DNA of 64,000 bases from Euwallacea fornicatus (taxonomy: Eukaryota; Arthropoda; Insecta; Coleoptera; Curculionidae): NCBI RefSeq assembly GCF_040115645.1, contig NC_089573.1, positions 2,356,001 to 2,420,000 on the forward strand, given 5' to 3'. Under the pieces are notes generated by a model. That model had not been told where the DNA came from. It was given only the letters and a program-made list of their open reading frames with translations, and did not search any database. The translations under genes were made by a program, and so were the position numbers. Positions 10,784-21,702 of this stretch are shown piece after piece; within the stretch, counting starts at the first letter, position 1; every line of letters begins with the position of its first letter.

Positions 10784-12322
10784 CACCTGTGGACAAAAGT
10801 TTGGAAACCCCGATAAAGATGTTGGTAAATGTCAATTATTCATTTAATCACAAATACGAAAATATGAGACTCGCATCGACAAATTTGTTTATAGCTAAAA
10901 AAAAATTAACAATTTAAAAAAAATGCATTTTTATCGCAGGACAAAAGTTTGGAAACTTTACACAAAATCTCTTTAAATTGTTTTAAATGCCATTTTTTTA
11001 ATTTAATAATTTGTTGCATATTCTTTTGCCTGAATAACTGCAGCACATCTAGAATTCATCGAATCTACTAACTTTTCACAAACGTTAACTGGAACGCGTT
11101 CCCACTCACACTTTAATGTATTCCACAAATCTTCCTTATTCGATATGCCACGATCACAAATTTTGCGTTTTAAGTAATCCCATAGATGTTCTATGGGATT
11201 TAAATCAGGCGACTGGTTCGGCCACTTTAATTGGGTGACTTCATTTGCTTCCAACGATTGTTTAATGTGTTTAGAAGCATGCTTAGGGTCATTATCCTGT
11301 TGGAACCATCATCTTAATGGCACGTTCCATTCGGCGTAAGGAAGCATATGGTTCTGTAAGATACTCCCATAAGAGAAGCGGTCCATTTTATCCATAATTC
11401 TTACTAATAGGCCAACACCAGAGCGAGAAAAACATCTCCAAACCATAATATTTCCTCTTCCATGGTTTACTGTTAGCAACTGGAACTTTTTATCGAACCT
11501 TTTTTCGACAGGGCGTCTTACATATTCTTTCCCATCATTACCAAACAAATTGAATTTACTTTCATCACTCCGCAATACACAATTCCACTTTTGAATAGAC
11601 CAAGTAATATATTCTTTAGCGAACGATAAACGGTCCTTCTTATTTTTTTTTTTTGATATAAGTGGTTTTTTAACAGGTCTTCTTCCAAAAAGTCCCATTT
11701 CCCTCAGTCGACGTTGGACAGTTTTTATGGACACATTATGAACGTTAGACAGTATTAGTTCTTGATGGATGTCATTGGCGGTCTTACGTGGGTTTGCTTG
11801 CGCAATTCTTTTAATAATTCTATCCACGTGAGCACTAGTAGATCTTGGTCTTCCACATCTAGGGCGATCCACAGTTGTTCCTAATCTTCTAGATTTAGAA
11901 ATTACTTTAGAAATTCTTCCTTTCGGAAGCTGCACAATCTTCGATATTTCTCTATAACTTCTTCCACTTTCTTTTAATTTCACTATTTGCTCTCTAATGG
12001 TAATTGGGATTTCGTTCGTTCTTGAGATTTCTGAGGTGTTCAATCTTATACTGATAAAACTAACTGCTTAAAATATTCAAATATTTCCGAACTAAGATAA
12101 CGTTTCCAAACTTTTGTCCTGTGATAAAAATGAATTTTTTTGAATTGTTTATTATTTCTTAGCTATAAACAAATTCGTCGATGCGAGTCTCATATTTTCG
12201 TATTGATGATTAAACAATAAAGAATTGAAAAATGCTTATTGGCAATATTTTCAAGTTATTAAATAAATAATTGACATTTACCAACATCTTTATCGGAGTT
12301 TCCAAACTTTTGTCCACAAGGG
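10784..12322 (-). mobile_element. Tc1-like transposon B with about 190-bp IR/DR ends, nested in A
   Basis: TA duplications at 10782-10783 and 12323-12324. The inverted repeats are about 190-200 bp long. Each holds the motif ggacaaaagtttggaaac twice: outer copies at 10791 and about 12303-12320, inner copies near 10941 and 12102-12121. Long repeats with two transposase-binding-like direct repeats per end are the IR/DR class of Tc1 elements. It landed inside the transposase of A, so it is younger than A. Confidence 0.92.
11003..12043 (-). pseudogene. Tc1 transposase of element B, full length with one in-frame stop
   Basis: The frame from the ATG at 12043 to the stop at 11003 spans 347 codons, the usual length for Tc1 transposases. 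A TGA at 11311-11309 is the only break I see. Domains: paired-like HTH with GRSYREISKIVQLPKGRISK, second HTH and linker with GRPRSTS, and DDE catalytic core with SDESKFNLFG (D), QQDNDPKH (D) and SPDLNPIEHLW (E). The break falls just before the second catalytic Asp, so the product would lack half the active site. Other substitutions include LRSDES where FSDES is usual. Confidence 0.9.
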
Positions 12323-12928
12323 TAGTTCAGTTTTAATACTGGTAGATGTCTTGAAAGGATCTTTTTTAGAGATCCGAATAATTTGTCTGTCTGTGTGAGC
12401 ACTTGTTTTTCTTCTAACTCCACGATTTTCCTGTTTTGGTCGTTTTGTTTAAAGCATTTTCAGCCATTTTTTTGAGCACCCGACAAGTCTTGCAATTTCT
12501 CTCAGCGATTTTCCCTCTTTCCGTAATGTTAAAATTGTCACCTCTTCCTCTGTCGTGCAATGAACGCCACGGCCCATTTTTATCTAACTTATCTTAAAAT
12601 ATCTCTCATATCTTAAATCTTAAAAAATAAATCGCGGTAATATCTTAAAGAAAACGACACGTTCAACTTTGAATGAACACTAGGTATGATGTATTTTATT
12701 TTGCACGTCTCTATGTTAATGACCACACAAATATTTGTTTGTTTCTTTAACGAGTTGAAATTTTTATCGTGTTTATTTATATTTTTTTGTTGCTGTGCAT
12801 ATCTCAAACAATTCCTATTGAACATGCTCAGGAATTATTTAGAGGTTCACCAAAATGTTTCCAAAAAGTTGTAGCGTTGAAATCTACCAAAAGTATCCAC
12901 TGGCTCTATTTCAATGACCACCACTGTA

Positions 12929-13576
12929 TATTCCCAACTAGATATTATTGCTTTTCTACATGTTAAGGAAAAAATAAGAAAATAATAAATAAGTGCGCCC
13001 TTGTTCTCTATTTTCACAAACTATGGGATCTTGGTCGGTTTACCAAGATTTTTACGGAATCAATTTATTATTATTATTAGTATACAAATAGATAATACAA
13101 TACATCTATTTAGGAAAAATTAACTTTTCATTTCATACAGAGAAAATATTTATACTTTTTAGCGAAATAGTGTACTATACCAAGATCTGCGGATGAGTGT
13201 ATACCAGTGCACGTAGAAAAGTACCTAAAACTTATCTCACGCAAATTAAACATAAATATTTCATAATCAACACCTTTAAAATCGCATTATACTTTATACT
13301 TTTCCTGTTTTGCAGCGGGAAGTAACATTAATGTTAACTCATGTGTAGTTAACTGCAGTGACACGTGTAGGGTCATTAATTATTTGAGTTAACCCGAACA
13401 ACGCCAAATGAAAAGCAGACAAAAAAGTAGTAACTGGAAGCACAAAGTCATCACTAACACAATTAGAAATGTTTTCTCCTAGTGGTAGGTGCATTGATCC
13501 CACGGGAGCTCGTTTTTCACTAATCTCCATACTGTGTTCCAGCGCACTTAGAGATAAATACGTTGATCAACTGACC
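12929..13576. other. Non-coding interval between Tc1 elements
   Basis: AT-rich. The only frames are short (for example 13339-13530, minus) and carry no domain. Nothing recognised. Confidence 0.4.
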
Positions 13577-13578
13577 TA

Positions 13579-15045
13579 CAGTATCGGACAAAATTAGAGC
13601 AACTTTTGAAATATTCTTCTAAATTTAAGTTCTCTAAAAAATCATGAAATATTTTATCATAAATATTCAGCTTAAGGTAGTTAGTGTAAAATACATTTGC
13701 GACAAAATAAGAGCAACCAATATTTAAATATTTTGTATTTCTGACTTTCCTGTGGTCTTTCAAACAACTAATATCTACGATTATGCCTCGTGGTGTTCAC
13801 TATTCAGTTGATCTAAAACAAAAAATTATTAGTGCATATTAGAGTGGGAAATCGAAAAAACTTATATCGGAAGTTTTTGGCATAAAAAAAGATGTTTTAT
13901 CAAAAACCATCAGGAGATTTACTGACCGTGGTGACGTAACGAATTTAAAACGAGGTGGTCGGAAAGGAAAAACGACAGAGAAGTTAGACAGGCGTCTTAT
14001 AAGGCTAAGTAAAAAAAATCCTGAAATGATTATTGCATAAGCAGGAGAAGTTAGTGTTTCTTCCAGAACAGTTCAACGTCGATTGACAGAACGTGGTTTA
14101 AAAGGAAGGAACCCTGCCAAAAAACCACATTTTTCACTAAAAAATGGAGAGGCCAGGATGTTGTTCGCCACCTACCATCGAGATTGAACTCCTCAACAGT
14201 GGAAGAAAGTATTATTTTCCGATGAATCCAAGTTTTACATCTATGGAAGTGATGGAGCTCAATGGGTACGTCGCCCAAATGGGCAAAGACTTAATCCAAA
14301 GTACGTAAAAACTACCATTAAACACGGAGGAGGACATATTATGGTTTGGGGTTGTTTCTCTGCTTACGGAACTGGTCCACTTTATAGGATTAAGGACAAA
14401 ATGGATAGATTTAAGTATAATTAAATACTAGAGAATGTTATGTATCCATATGCCGAATGGGAAATGCCCCTTAAGTTTGTCTACCAGCACGACAACGATC
14501 CTAAACATACTGCGAAAATAGTAAAAGCTTGGTTCGTGGAGAAGAAAGTCGAGGCAGTGAAATGGCCAGCCCAATCTCCGGACTTAAATCCCATTGAGAA
14601 CCTTTGGGAGATCATAGATAACAAAATCCGAGGAAAAAATATTACCAATCAGGATAATTTATTTGAAGAAATAGAGAACGCCTGGAAGTCTATCGATCCT
14701 GACATCATTTCAAATTTAATTTCTTCAATGCCAAAAAGGTGTGAGCTGGTTCTTCAAAACAAGGGGTATTGGACTAAATATTAATGGTAATACATAAAAA
14801 AATGTTCTAAATATACTATTCATTCAAATAATTTTTAAGTTGTTTTAATTTTGTCGCTCCAATGGTGGTGGTAAAAGGTTTTCTTTTTCCTTCTCCTCTA
14901 AAATGTGCTTTTTAAAGATTGAGTCTCAGGTGTAAATTATAATAAGCTGTAAACATATTACTGATAATAACAAATCTTATTTTTAAAGAAACAATGTCAA
15001 TTTAAAATTAAATTTCTAAAGTTGCTCTAATTTTGTCCGATACTG
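13579..15045 (+). mobile_element. Tc1-like transposon C (IR/DR type)
   Basis: Ends CAGTATCGGACAAAATTAGA and its complement, with TA at 13577-13578 and 15046-15047; 1,467 bp. Inner direct-repeat copies: gcgacaaaataagagcaacc near 13698 and the complement of attttgtcgctccaa near 14853. Confidence 0.92.
13783..14784 (+). pseudogene. Tc1 transposase of element C, four in-frame stops
   Basis: One continuous frame of 334 codons from ATG 13783 to TAA 14784, with premature stops TAG at 13840, TAA at 14038, TGA at 14185 and TAA at 14422, and no frameshift. N-terminal MPRGVHYSVDLKQKI and HTH, then SSRTVQRRL, KKVLFSDESKFYIYG (D), HGGGHIMVWGCFS, YQHDNDPKH (D), SPDLNPIENLW (E) and the terminal GYWTKY. All three catalytic residues survive. 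Loss by substitution only is unusual beside the shift-ridden neighbours. Confidence 0.9.
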
Positions 15046-15098
15046 TATATTTTAAAAGTTAATTAACAAAATTATCCTTTAAGAAACTATATTTTATA

Positions 15099-15805
15099 CA
15101 GAGTGCTTACTTAAATTGGAATCATATGGGAATTTTTTTTATTATTAATCTTGCGAAAAAAGTTATTTTTCATGAAGAGTTCTGCGCATGGTCTTAAACC
15201 TTAAATGAAATAACCGGGTATTACATTTTTGGATTCATATACCACCTTTGTTAAAAATATGAATTTTGTTCAACAAAATTTAATCACTGTTAGTTTCAGT
15301 AATGCACATTTATCTTTTGTTTATTAAAACCTCATAACTTTTCATCTCTTACTATGTGTCCATACTAATTGCGCAACTTAAATATGCTGTTAATGCATAG
15401 CAATAATGTATATTGCTAATAGGAAAAGACAGTCAATAATATGTGTTACTAAATAGGAATAATTATTTTAGTTTTGAGTAATTGTTAATTAAGTACACAT
15501 AATTTGTTACGTTTATTTTTTTAAATGTTATTTTTACTTTTATTAGATTAATTCGTTATTGAAAAGTCAACGAAATTTATGAAATTGTAGAGATAGTTGA
15601 CAGAAAATGGCGATGAAGAACTTTTCAATAAAAAGTAGCAAAAACAAAGTGTACATGGAAACGACATGAATAAAGCAAACACCGGTCAGCATCAAACTAT
15701 AAAGTAACATTTATTGTACGAGGTAAAAAAAAATATGTATTTGCAGAAATTAACTTTATTTGTGAAATACCATCAAACTTAAATGGGTTTTGGACACGCT
15801 CTATG
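15099..15805. repeat. Possible decayed inverted-repeat element
   Basis: Starts TA-CAGAGTGCTTACTTAAATTG and ends with a loosely complementary segment (complement CATAGAGCGTGTCC, then TTTAAGTTTGATGG), with TA on both sides. The interior is AT-rich and non-coding. Similarity to the CAGGGTG family is weak. Confidence 0.4.
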
Positions 15806-16179
15806 TAATTTTTAAACGATTTGAAAAGACCTTCAATTTCACATATCACTTAAGGTTGTATCTAACAGAATAAAGAAAATACGCGACTGAGAATTTTTAA
15901 GTGGTGGCCTCTGCATATCATTATAATACAGGGTGGTATTCAAGTACGTGGCCAAACTTCAAAGGATGTTTCTTCGAGGAAATCTATCGCGAATAATTTA
16001 TGTACCACACCAATGCTTCATTTCCAAATTGCAAGGCGCCAAAATTTTCTTAAAAATCTTTTATTTCGTACAAATCCTAATAGTCCTTTAGCTGATTTTG
16101 TTGAAATTTGTTAGCGTTATTTACGGTTATTTTTGTCATTTATGCCATACACTGACTTTTGAAAACTTCGATATTTTTT

Positions 16180-16440
16180 CGCATTAAGCACATGGCGATG
16201 GCCACCCGGGGCACCAGATTTACATCCGTTAAATTTGTTTCTTTGGGGTAATGTAAAGTCCTCCGTTTATAGAACTCTGGTCATCGCTGAAGAAGAATTA
16301 ATCCTACGGATACGGGATGCACGTATCTGATAAGATATACGCCGGGACTATTTCAACGCGCTCGCTTATCGATGTTAAGACAAGCTAATGCTTGTATTGC
16401 AGTTGAAAGAGGACATTTTCAGCAGCTATTGTAAGTTTCG
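16180..16440 (+). pseudogene. C-terminal fragment of a DDE transposase (CAGGGTG family)
   Basis: Plus-strand translation gives RWPPGAPDLHPLNLFLWG then VKSSVYRTL, matching the conserved WPPRSPDLTPLDFFLWG...VY.TP block found in insect Tc1/mariner-superfamily transposases whose C-terminus ends GGHFEHL. Two stops and frame drift follow, and a weak match to the final Arg-rich helix reaches about 16440. The N-terminal two-thirds is absent. It lies inside the 15929-18892 repeat and probably derives from its parent element. Confidence 0.6.
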
Positions 16441-16511
16441 TGTTAGTTAATGCTAAATGCTTTTTTTTAAATAAAAAAATGCGTACCCTTTGTTTAAGCA
16501 TAACTCTATTA

Positions 16512-17764
16512 GGTGTATAAACTAATTCTCGGCCCTTAGGTAAAATTGGTTAAAACACCTCTCTGAATGTACAATTTTTTCTAACTATATAGTCCATTTT
16601 GAAGCGCCATCTTTGAGCTATCAAACCACTTAATTTGATGAATCTAACCGCGAAGAACGTTACAAAATAAAATGTCGTCTGACAAGCAGCGCTTAAGGCA
16701 CTCTCGTCTTGTCACTTTTCAACTTAAAAAAAATGCTGCAGAAGCGCAAGACATGATTTGTTAAGCCTTGGGAGAGAATGCTGTGTCTTATAGTACGCGT
16801 AAAAAATGGTTTAAAAAGTTTCGGAATGGAAATTTTGATCATGAAGATGAAATACGCCCCGGTCAACCAAAAAAGGTTAACGATGAAGAGTTGGAGAACT
16901 TACTCAATGGAAATCCCTGCCAAACACAAAAAGAGCTTGCTGGTGCACTCGGAGTGACTCGACCAGCTATTTCGATGCGTTTGGAAAAATTAGGAAGGAT
17001 AGAAAAGGAAGGCCACTGGATACCTCATGATCTTGGCCCGGAAAACAAAAATCGCCGCTGTGAAGTTGCAATGTGTCTACTGACGCGATTCAGAAAAAAA
17101 GACTTTTTAAGTAAAATTATTACTGGAGATGAAAAATGGATATTGTATGACAATCCTAAGAGAAAAGAATCGTGCGTTTATCCGGGAGAATCATCAGCAA
17201 GTACTGCAAAACCAAACATCCAAGGAAAAAAATTGTTATTGAGTATTTGGTGGGATTCCGAAGGTGTAATTTATTATGAGACACTTAAACCAAGAGAAAC
17301 TATTACTGCTAATCGTTATCAAGACCAATTAATAAAATTGAGGGATGGTATTGAGGAATAAAGACCTTTTAATGGTAGTGGAACAAGGCAAGTCATTTTG
17401 TTGCACGACAACGCGCGACCACATACGGCAAAAGACACCATTGACATCTCCGCGTTGGGCTGGGAAGTTCTCCCTCATGCGGCGCATTCACCAGATCTTG
17501 CACCTTCTGATTATTACCTTTTTCGAGCATCACCTGGTTGATGCACACTTTCAATGTCTCGAAAAAGTCCACCAAAAACAATGGAAGATTTTATCCAAGA
17601 AAAATCACCATCTTTCTTCCGAGATGGGATTCGAAAATTACCTGATATATGGCAGAAATGCACTGAAAGTAAGGGCAATTATTTTGATGATTAAATTGTA
17701 ATTCTTTTTTTTATAAATAAAAATCTAAATTGTTAAACAAAGGACGTGAATTAATTTATACACC
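16512..17764 (+). mobile_element. mariner transposon, mauritiana-like
   Basis: 1,253 bp with TA duplications at 16510-16511 and 17765-17766. Terminal repeats ggtgtataaactaatt and the complement of aattaatttatacacc. Size and ends are typical of mariner. It is inserted in the 15929-18892 element. Confidence 0.92.
16672..17694 (+). pseudogene. mariner transposase (DD34D), broken
   Basis: The start MSSDKQRLRH at 16672 is followed by an in-frame TAA at 16762-16764. The open frame 16768-17361 then carries the second HTH and WIPHDLGPENKNRR, and the first catalytic Asp in ITGDEKWILYDNPKRK. A TAA at 17359 interrupts, after which ILLHDNARPH (second Asp) and SPDLAPSDYYLF (third Asp) follow in the same frame. 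Frame drift around 17520-17580 is compensated, so the end DIWQKCTESKGNYFDD is back in frame. Segments such as PKRK, IWWDSEGVIYYE and KPRETITANRYQ resemble Mos1, hence the mauritiana assignment. Confidence 0.9.
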
Positions 17765-17779
17765 TAATAATAAAATGTT

Positions 17780-18600
17780 TGGTAATTATACCATAAACGG
17801 TTTTTGCTCCGATCGTTCTGATTTTTGAATATGTTATTCTAAAGGTCATTTTGAACAACTTTTCTAAAGGGACAAGGGCGCGCAAATGCCTCTTTCACAC
17901 TTTTTTTAGGTTGAACATTTTTCCAAACGGGATCGTGGAGCGAATATGGGTGCTGGGCGGGGTAAGGTAAGGTAACACATTTCCATTTTTCATCCAAATA
18001 ATCATTTTTGAATTTATGAATTTGACAACATTGCTTGATTCTCCCAGCATTCACGTCTTACAGAAATTTATATATTTATTATTTAAATATTTCATTTAGT
18101 TCAGGTTAGTTCGGATCACCTCAGTAAAGGAAATTTATTTCATTTAGTTTCAATTCTTATCAAGCAATATGTTTTTCATTTACTTATTTTGATCAGAATT
18201 TATATTTTTTTTCAATTGCGATTGCAATTAAAATAAAATTGTGAAATTTTCGTGTATCTTTCTTGCGCAGGGGCCACGCTAGTATTTTAGTCGATTAAGT
18301 GAAGTGCCTTTCGGGATTCACGGAGTGAATTGGAGTGCTGAGCGAGGTAATTATCAACAACGTTTCAGATCTTTACAGCAACAACAAAATATTACATACC
18401 CATAGTGAAGCAGTTCACCCCACCCAGCACCCCTATTCGCTCCATGATCCCGTTTGGAAAAATGTTCAACCTAAAAAAAGTGTGAAAGAGGCATTTGCGC
18501 GCCCTTGTCCCTTTAGAAAAGTTGTTCAAAATGACCTTTAGAATAACATATTCAAAAATCAGAACGATCGGAGCAAGAACCGTTTACGGTACTGTTACCA
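17780..18600. repeat. Near-perfect inverted repeat, arms about 180 bp
   Basis: 17780-17962 and 18416-18600 are complementary with only a handful of mismatches and no evident gap, separated by a loop of about 450 bp that holds nothing recognisable. Because of this, the same 35-residue peptide frame appears on both strands. It lies inside the CAGGGTG element 15929-18892, directly right of the mariner. Confidence 0.88.
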
Positions 18601-18894
18601 AATGTTTTTCATAAATTTTTGGCGTTACCCCTATAGACGTCTCTAGCAAAAGAAGACAATTTCTAGCTTCTGCTACATTAAAAACCCTCACAAAGTTCTG
18701 ACGGATATTAGTTTACGTCTTATTGTTATTTAGAAGTTTTTTTAATGTGTAACGATAAAAGAAAAGTTTGACACCCCGTGTCTTGAAAACGACGCATTAC
18801 CGAACTTACGTTTATACGTATAAACTTTTCAACTTAGTAGCATTCAAAAAATCACCCCTTGATGTTTGCCCACGTACTTAAATAATACCCTGTA

Positions 18895-19634
18895 TAAATC
18901 ACTATCTGGCAAAACGGTGTAGGCCGTATATCCACGGCATCCTTACACGAGGTGGCATATTAGTTTTGATACTTTTACATATGTAAATTAATGAGTCCAG
19001 AATGAGAATGCCTCGGAGCCTTAGGTCTTCAGCAAATTTACATATTGAGCATTTTAGGAAACCGAATGGACAATTCACGAAATTTAAAAGAAGCTAGGGA
19101 GGAACCACCAGTTGTGATTCAAAATGGGTTATTACAGTGGCATATTGGCATTTTGGATCTTGTGTGTACATTGTGGCGACATAAAGCCAAAATGTCTTTG
19201 GAGCGACAGACCCTTGGGAAGGTATAATGCGAGTGGAATGTCAATGGTGGGTGCAATAGTAGCATCTGTTCACTGATGTTGTATTAGAAAATGTTCTATT
19301 TTTTAAATGTAATTTCCTGTTACATTACAACTTGCTTGGGAACACGAAGCTTCCGCGTCTTAGTTAAGGCCAGAGATACAGAATTTTATTTGAATTTTCA
19401 TAATGTACCACAGATATACACGTAACAGTGTCTTTAAACTTTTATGTTTATTAATGAGTAATAATAAAAGCGCCTCAGAAAGCAGGCACTTGGAAAATTT
19501 ACATAGTGTTCACCTTAGGTTACACAGTTATAGTATCATTAAAGAATAAAAATTAAAGATTAACAGTTAAAATGTATTTCCCATTTCAACTGATATTTGG
19601 CATAACTTTGCAGCTTGAAACTTCCAATATTTAA
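18895..19634. other. Non-coding interval
   Basis: No domain recognised. The small plus frame 19045-19227 has no similarity I can name. Confidence 0.4.
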
Positions 19635-19636
19635 TA

Positions 19637-20878
19637 CACTTTCACATGAAATGCACCACTCAGTAAACAAATGATCAATATCCTCCTGGGATATTTCATT
19701 CCGTGCTACCTCAAGACGATGTCGTAGGTCATCCGCATTGTTTGGAGGCCTCGGTAAATTTCGAAGACGGCGACTCATCATGTCCTAAAGATGTTCGATG
19801 GGTGATAGGTCCGGTGACCGTGCAGGCCAAGGCAGTATTTCCAATTGTGCTTCTTCCAGGTATTGTCGAGTAATGTTCGCACTATGTGGTCTTGCATTAT
19901 CCTGTTGGAAAATGCCATTTGGTGAAGTTTGCATGAAGGGTACTGATACCGGCCTCAGAACGTTGTTAATGTAGCGACGTGCGTTTAGGGTGCTTGGAAT
20001 GAACACAAGAGAAAATCTTCGACCAACACATATCGCACCCCAGACCATAACATAAAGCTGTGTGGCGCCTTTCACAAAATTGCAAATTTCTTCTTTCACC
20101 TCGGTATCGTCTGACTCTTCTACGACCATCATTGATCCATAAACAAAATCGCGACTCGTCACTGAAGATAATATTGTTCCACTCATGACTCCAATCAACT
20201 CGTTCTTGACGCCAGGCCAATCTGGAAGCTTGGTGTTGGACGGTTAGTGGCAGTCGTAGATTTGGGTGGTGTGAATGCAGGCCAAAAGACGAAATTCTTC
20301 TGTGAACTGTTGACATCGACACCCGACGATTTAGAGCTCCCATCCAATCTACTGCAACAGACGTTGTTGCTTGAAATCGATCACCAATGGCCATCCGTCT
20401 AAGAAGTCGATCTTCACGTGCATTGCTGCTGCGGGGAGGATGTCCAGCTGGATGATGTTGCTGAACCTTTTCTTCAGACCATGAAGACCATATTCTCGCA
20501 ATCGTGGTGTGGTTCCGATTCATTCTTCGGGCAATCTCACGAAGAGAAAGTCCACCCTCCTTCATGCCGGTAATTCGCCCTCTATCGAAATCCGAAACGT
20601 GGGAAAAATTTCGACGCTGTCTCACTGGGGGCATCTTGAGATGTCTCGTTCACAGTTCAACAACAAAATAAACTGATATTTCCACGTAAATATTATTTTA
20701 TTTATTTACAATTGAATAAAAAATCTAAACGGTCAATGACAAAAAAACCACCAGCATTCTTTCTTTTTTACTGAAAGTCTGATCGTTTGATGTTCCATTA
20801 TGAAGCATTATCTTGCCAAAGTTACAAAGGCTTAATTATTAGTATTACTGGGTGGTGCATTTCATGTGAAAGTGAGTG
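19637..20878 (-). mobile_element. Tc1-like transposon E, internally deleted copy
   Basis: Inverted-repeat ends CACTTTCACATGAAATGC and complement CACTCACTTTCACATGAAATGC, with TA on both sides. Compared with the fuller sibling at 52251-53665, about 110 bp next to the left end is missing, fusing the terminal repeat directly to the transposase coding region, and four bases of the left tip are lost. Confidence 0.9.
19670..20634 (-). pseudogene. Tc1 transposase of element E, truncated and frameshifted
   Basis: ATG at 20634 (MPPVRQRRNFSHVSDFDRG), HTH GGLSLREIARRMNRNHTT, and FSDESRFCLW (first Asp). The frame changes near 20050, after GERRNLQF. In the new frame follow VMVWGAICVGRRFSLVFIP, QQDNARPH (second Asp) and SPDLSPIEHL (Glu). 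A TAG at 19787-19785 replaces the Trp that ends the IEHIW motif in the sibling. The last about 25 residues are deleted. The frame change is at the same place in the sibling copy at 52495-53527. Confidence 0.9.
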
Positions 20879-20880
20879 TA

Positions 20881-21350
20881 TAAAATTTTGATTTTTATAG
20901 AAACCGATTTTACAAGAGTTCTTAATTGAGCTGAAGTACTTAATGGCTAATAGCATCTGAAACTTCTCTATTGCTATCGTATTTGGTGATGAGCCTGAAC
21001 GTCGGAGTGCCTCGAAGAGCATATACTCAGAAAAATTACATTTTGTGCACTTTCAGTTGCTACAATATTATTTAAGATTTAAATTAATGCTCTTGAAAAT
21101 GTATCAAATTTATAGTTACATTAATTTTTTCCATGTAAACAATTACCCTGCAGGAATTCTCAAATTGTCATTACCGGCAGTAACGATATTTTTGCAGAAT
21201 AACATTGCAGGACTCTCAATTAATAACCGTCAGAATTTAACTTTATTTCAAATTTCATTAAATTCCTCAAATTATTGAAAATTTTTGTGGTAAATTAATG
21301 TATTTCATACTGAAATTGGTGATTTGTATGGATGTATAGAATGCACATGT
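20881..21350. other. Non-coding interval
   Basis: AT-rich flank of element E. Nothing recognised. Confidence 0.4.
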
Positions 21351-21352
21351 AC

Positions 21353-21702
21353 AGGGTGTTCCATTTTTGATGGGATTATTAAGAATTCTCGTTTAGAAAT
21401 AGAGATACTTAAAAATGATTTATGCAATACTGTGCTACTTCTTCGACAGATAAATCATGATGTAAACAGTATTTTCATGGGCCCCTTTGTTTCTGTAACA
21501 CAGAATGAAATTGAAATTGTTGCATTTTTGGGACCTCTTCTATATATATATAAGTTCATTTTAAAAGAACTTGATCATTTTGAAAACGTATTCTCAAAGA
21601 TTTTTTATGTAAAATTCAGTGGTAATGTAAGATCTCTTATTCACCTAACCATTTTTAGGGTTTAAACCAAACTTATCTTTTTTTTTCGATGGATCACACT
21701 GT
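21353..21702. repeat. Short CAGGGTG-ended element (about 350 bp)
   Basis: Starts CAGGGTGTTCCATTTTTGATGG and ends, in complement, CAGTGTGATCCATCGAAAAAAA, with TA at the left. A 113-codon frame (21324-21665) covers most of it but has no known domain and starts outside the element, so I do not call a gene. Confidence 0.5.

Larger units (their letters stand above)
10034..12577 (-). pseudogene. Transposase of Tc1 element A, broken by element B
   Basis: The N-terminal half (ATG at 12577, down to about 12326) begins MGRGVHCTTEEE and has the HTH sequence GKSLREIARLVGCSKKW, followed by one in-frame stop. Element B separates it from the rest. The C-terminal half (10780-10034) reads ISTRTLRRRLQTDNLHGRIA, then LWSDETKINLIG (first Asp), QQDNDPKH (second Asp) and SPDLNPIDNIW, and ends in NGHTTKY. 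The DD34E glutamate position reads Asp here (PIDN). A frameshift near 10386-10450 joins two frames. Non-functional. Confidence 0.85.
9735..12926 (-). mobile_element. Tc1-like transposon A (IR/DR type), containing transposon B
   Basis: Ends: CAGTGGTGGTCATTGAAATA on the left and its complement on the right, with TA at 9733-9734 and 12927-12928. A second copy of the end motif lies inside each end (tggtcataaaaatagagcca near 9939, and the complement of ggtcattaacatagagac near 12706-12728), the IR/DR arrangement. Without B (10784-12322) it would be about 1.65 kb, normal for this group. Confidence 0.9.
15929..18892. mobile_element. CAGGGTG element with a transposase remnant, a mariner insertion and a palindrome
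   Basis: Ends CAGGGTGGTATTCAAGTACG and, in complement, CAGGGTATTATTTAAGTACG, with TA on both sides. Subterminal copies of the motif occur about 103 bp in from the left (gcaaggcgccaaaattttc at 16031) and about 114 bp in from the right (complement acggggtgtcaaac at 18779). The interior holds a C-terminal transposase fragment (16180-16440), a complete mariner (16512-17764) and the palindrome at 17780-18600. Confidence 0.7.

Noticed and set aside
17839..18541. Two small proteins sharing the same 35-residue tail on opposite strands
   Set aside because: They are produced by the inverted repeat at 17780-18600, not by genes.
21324..21665. 113-codon plus-strand frame
   Set aside because: It covers a short CAGGGTG-ended repeat, starts outside it and has no domain or repeat structure.
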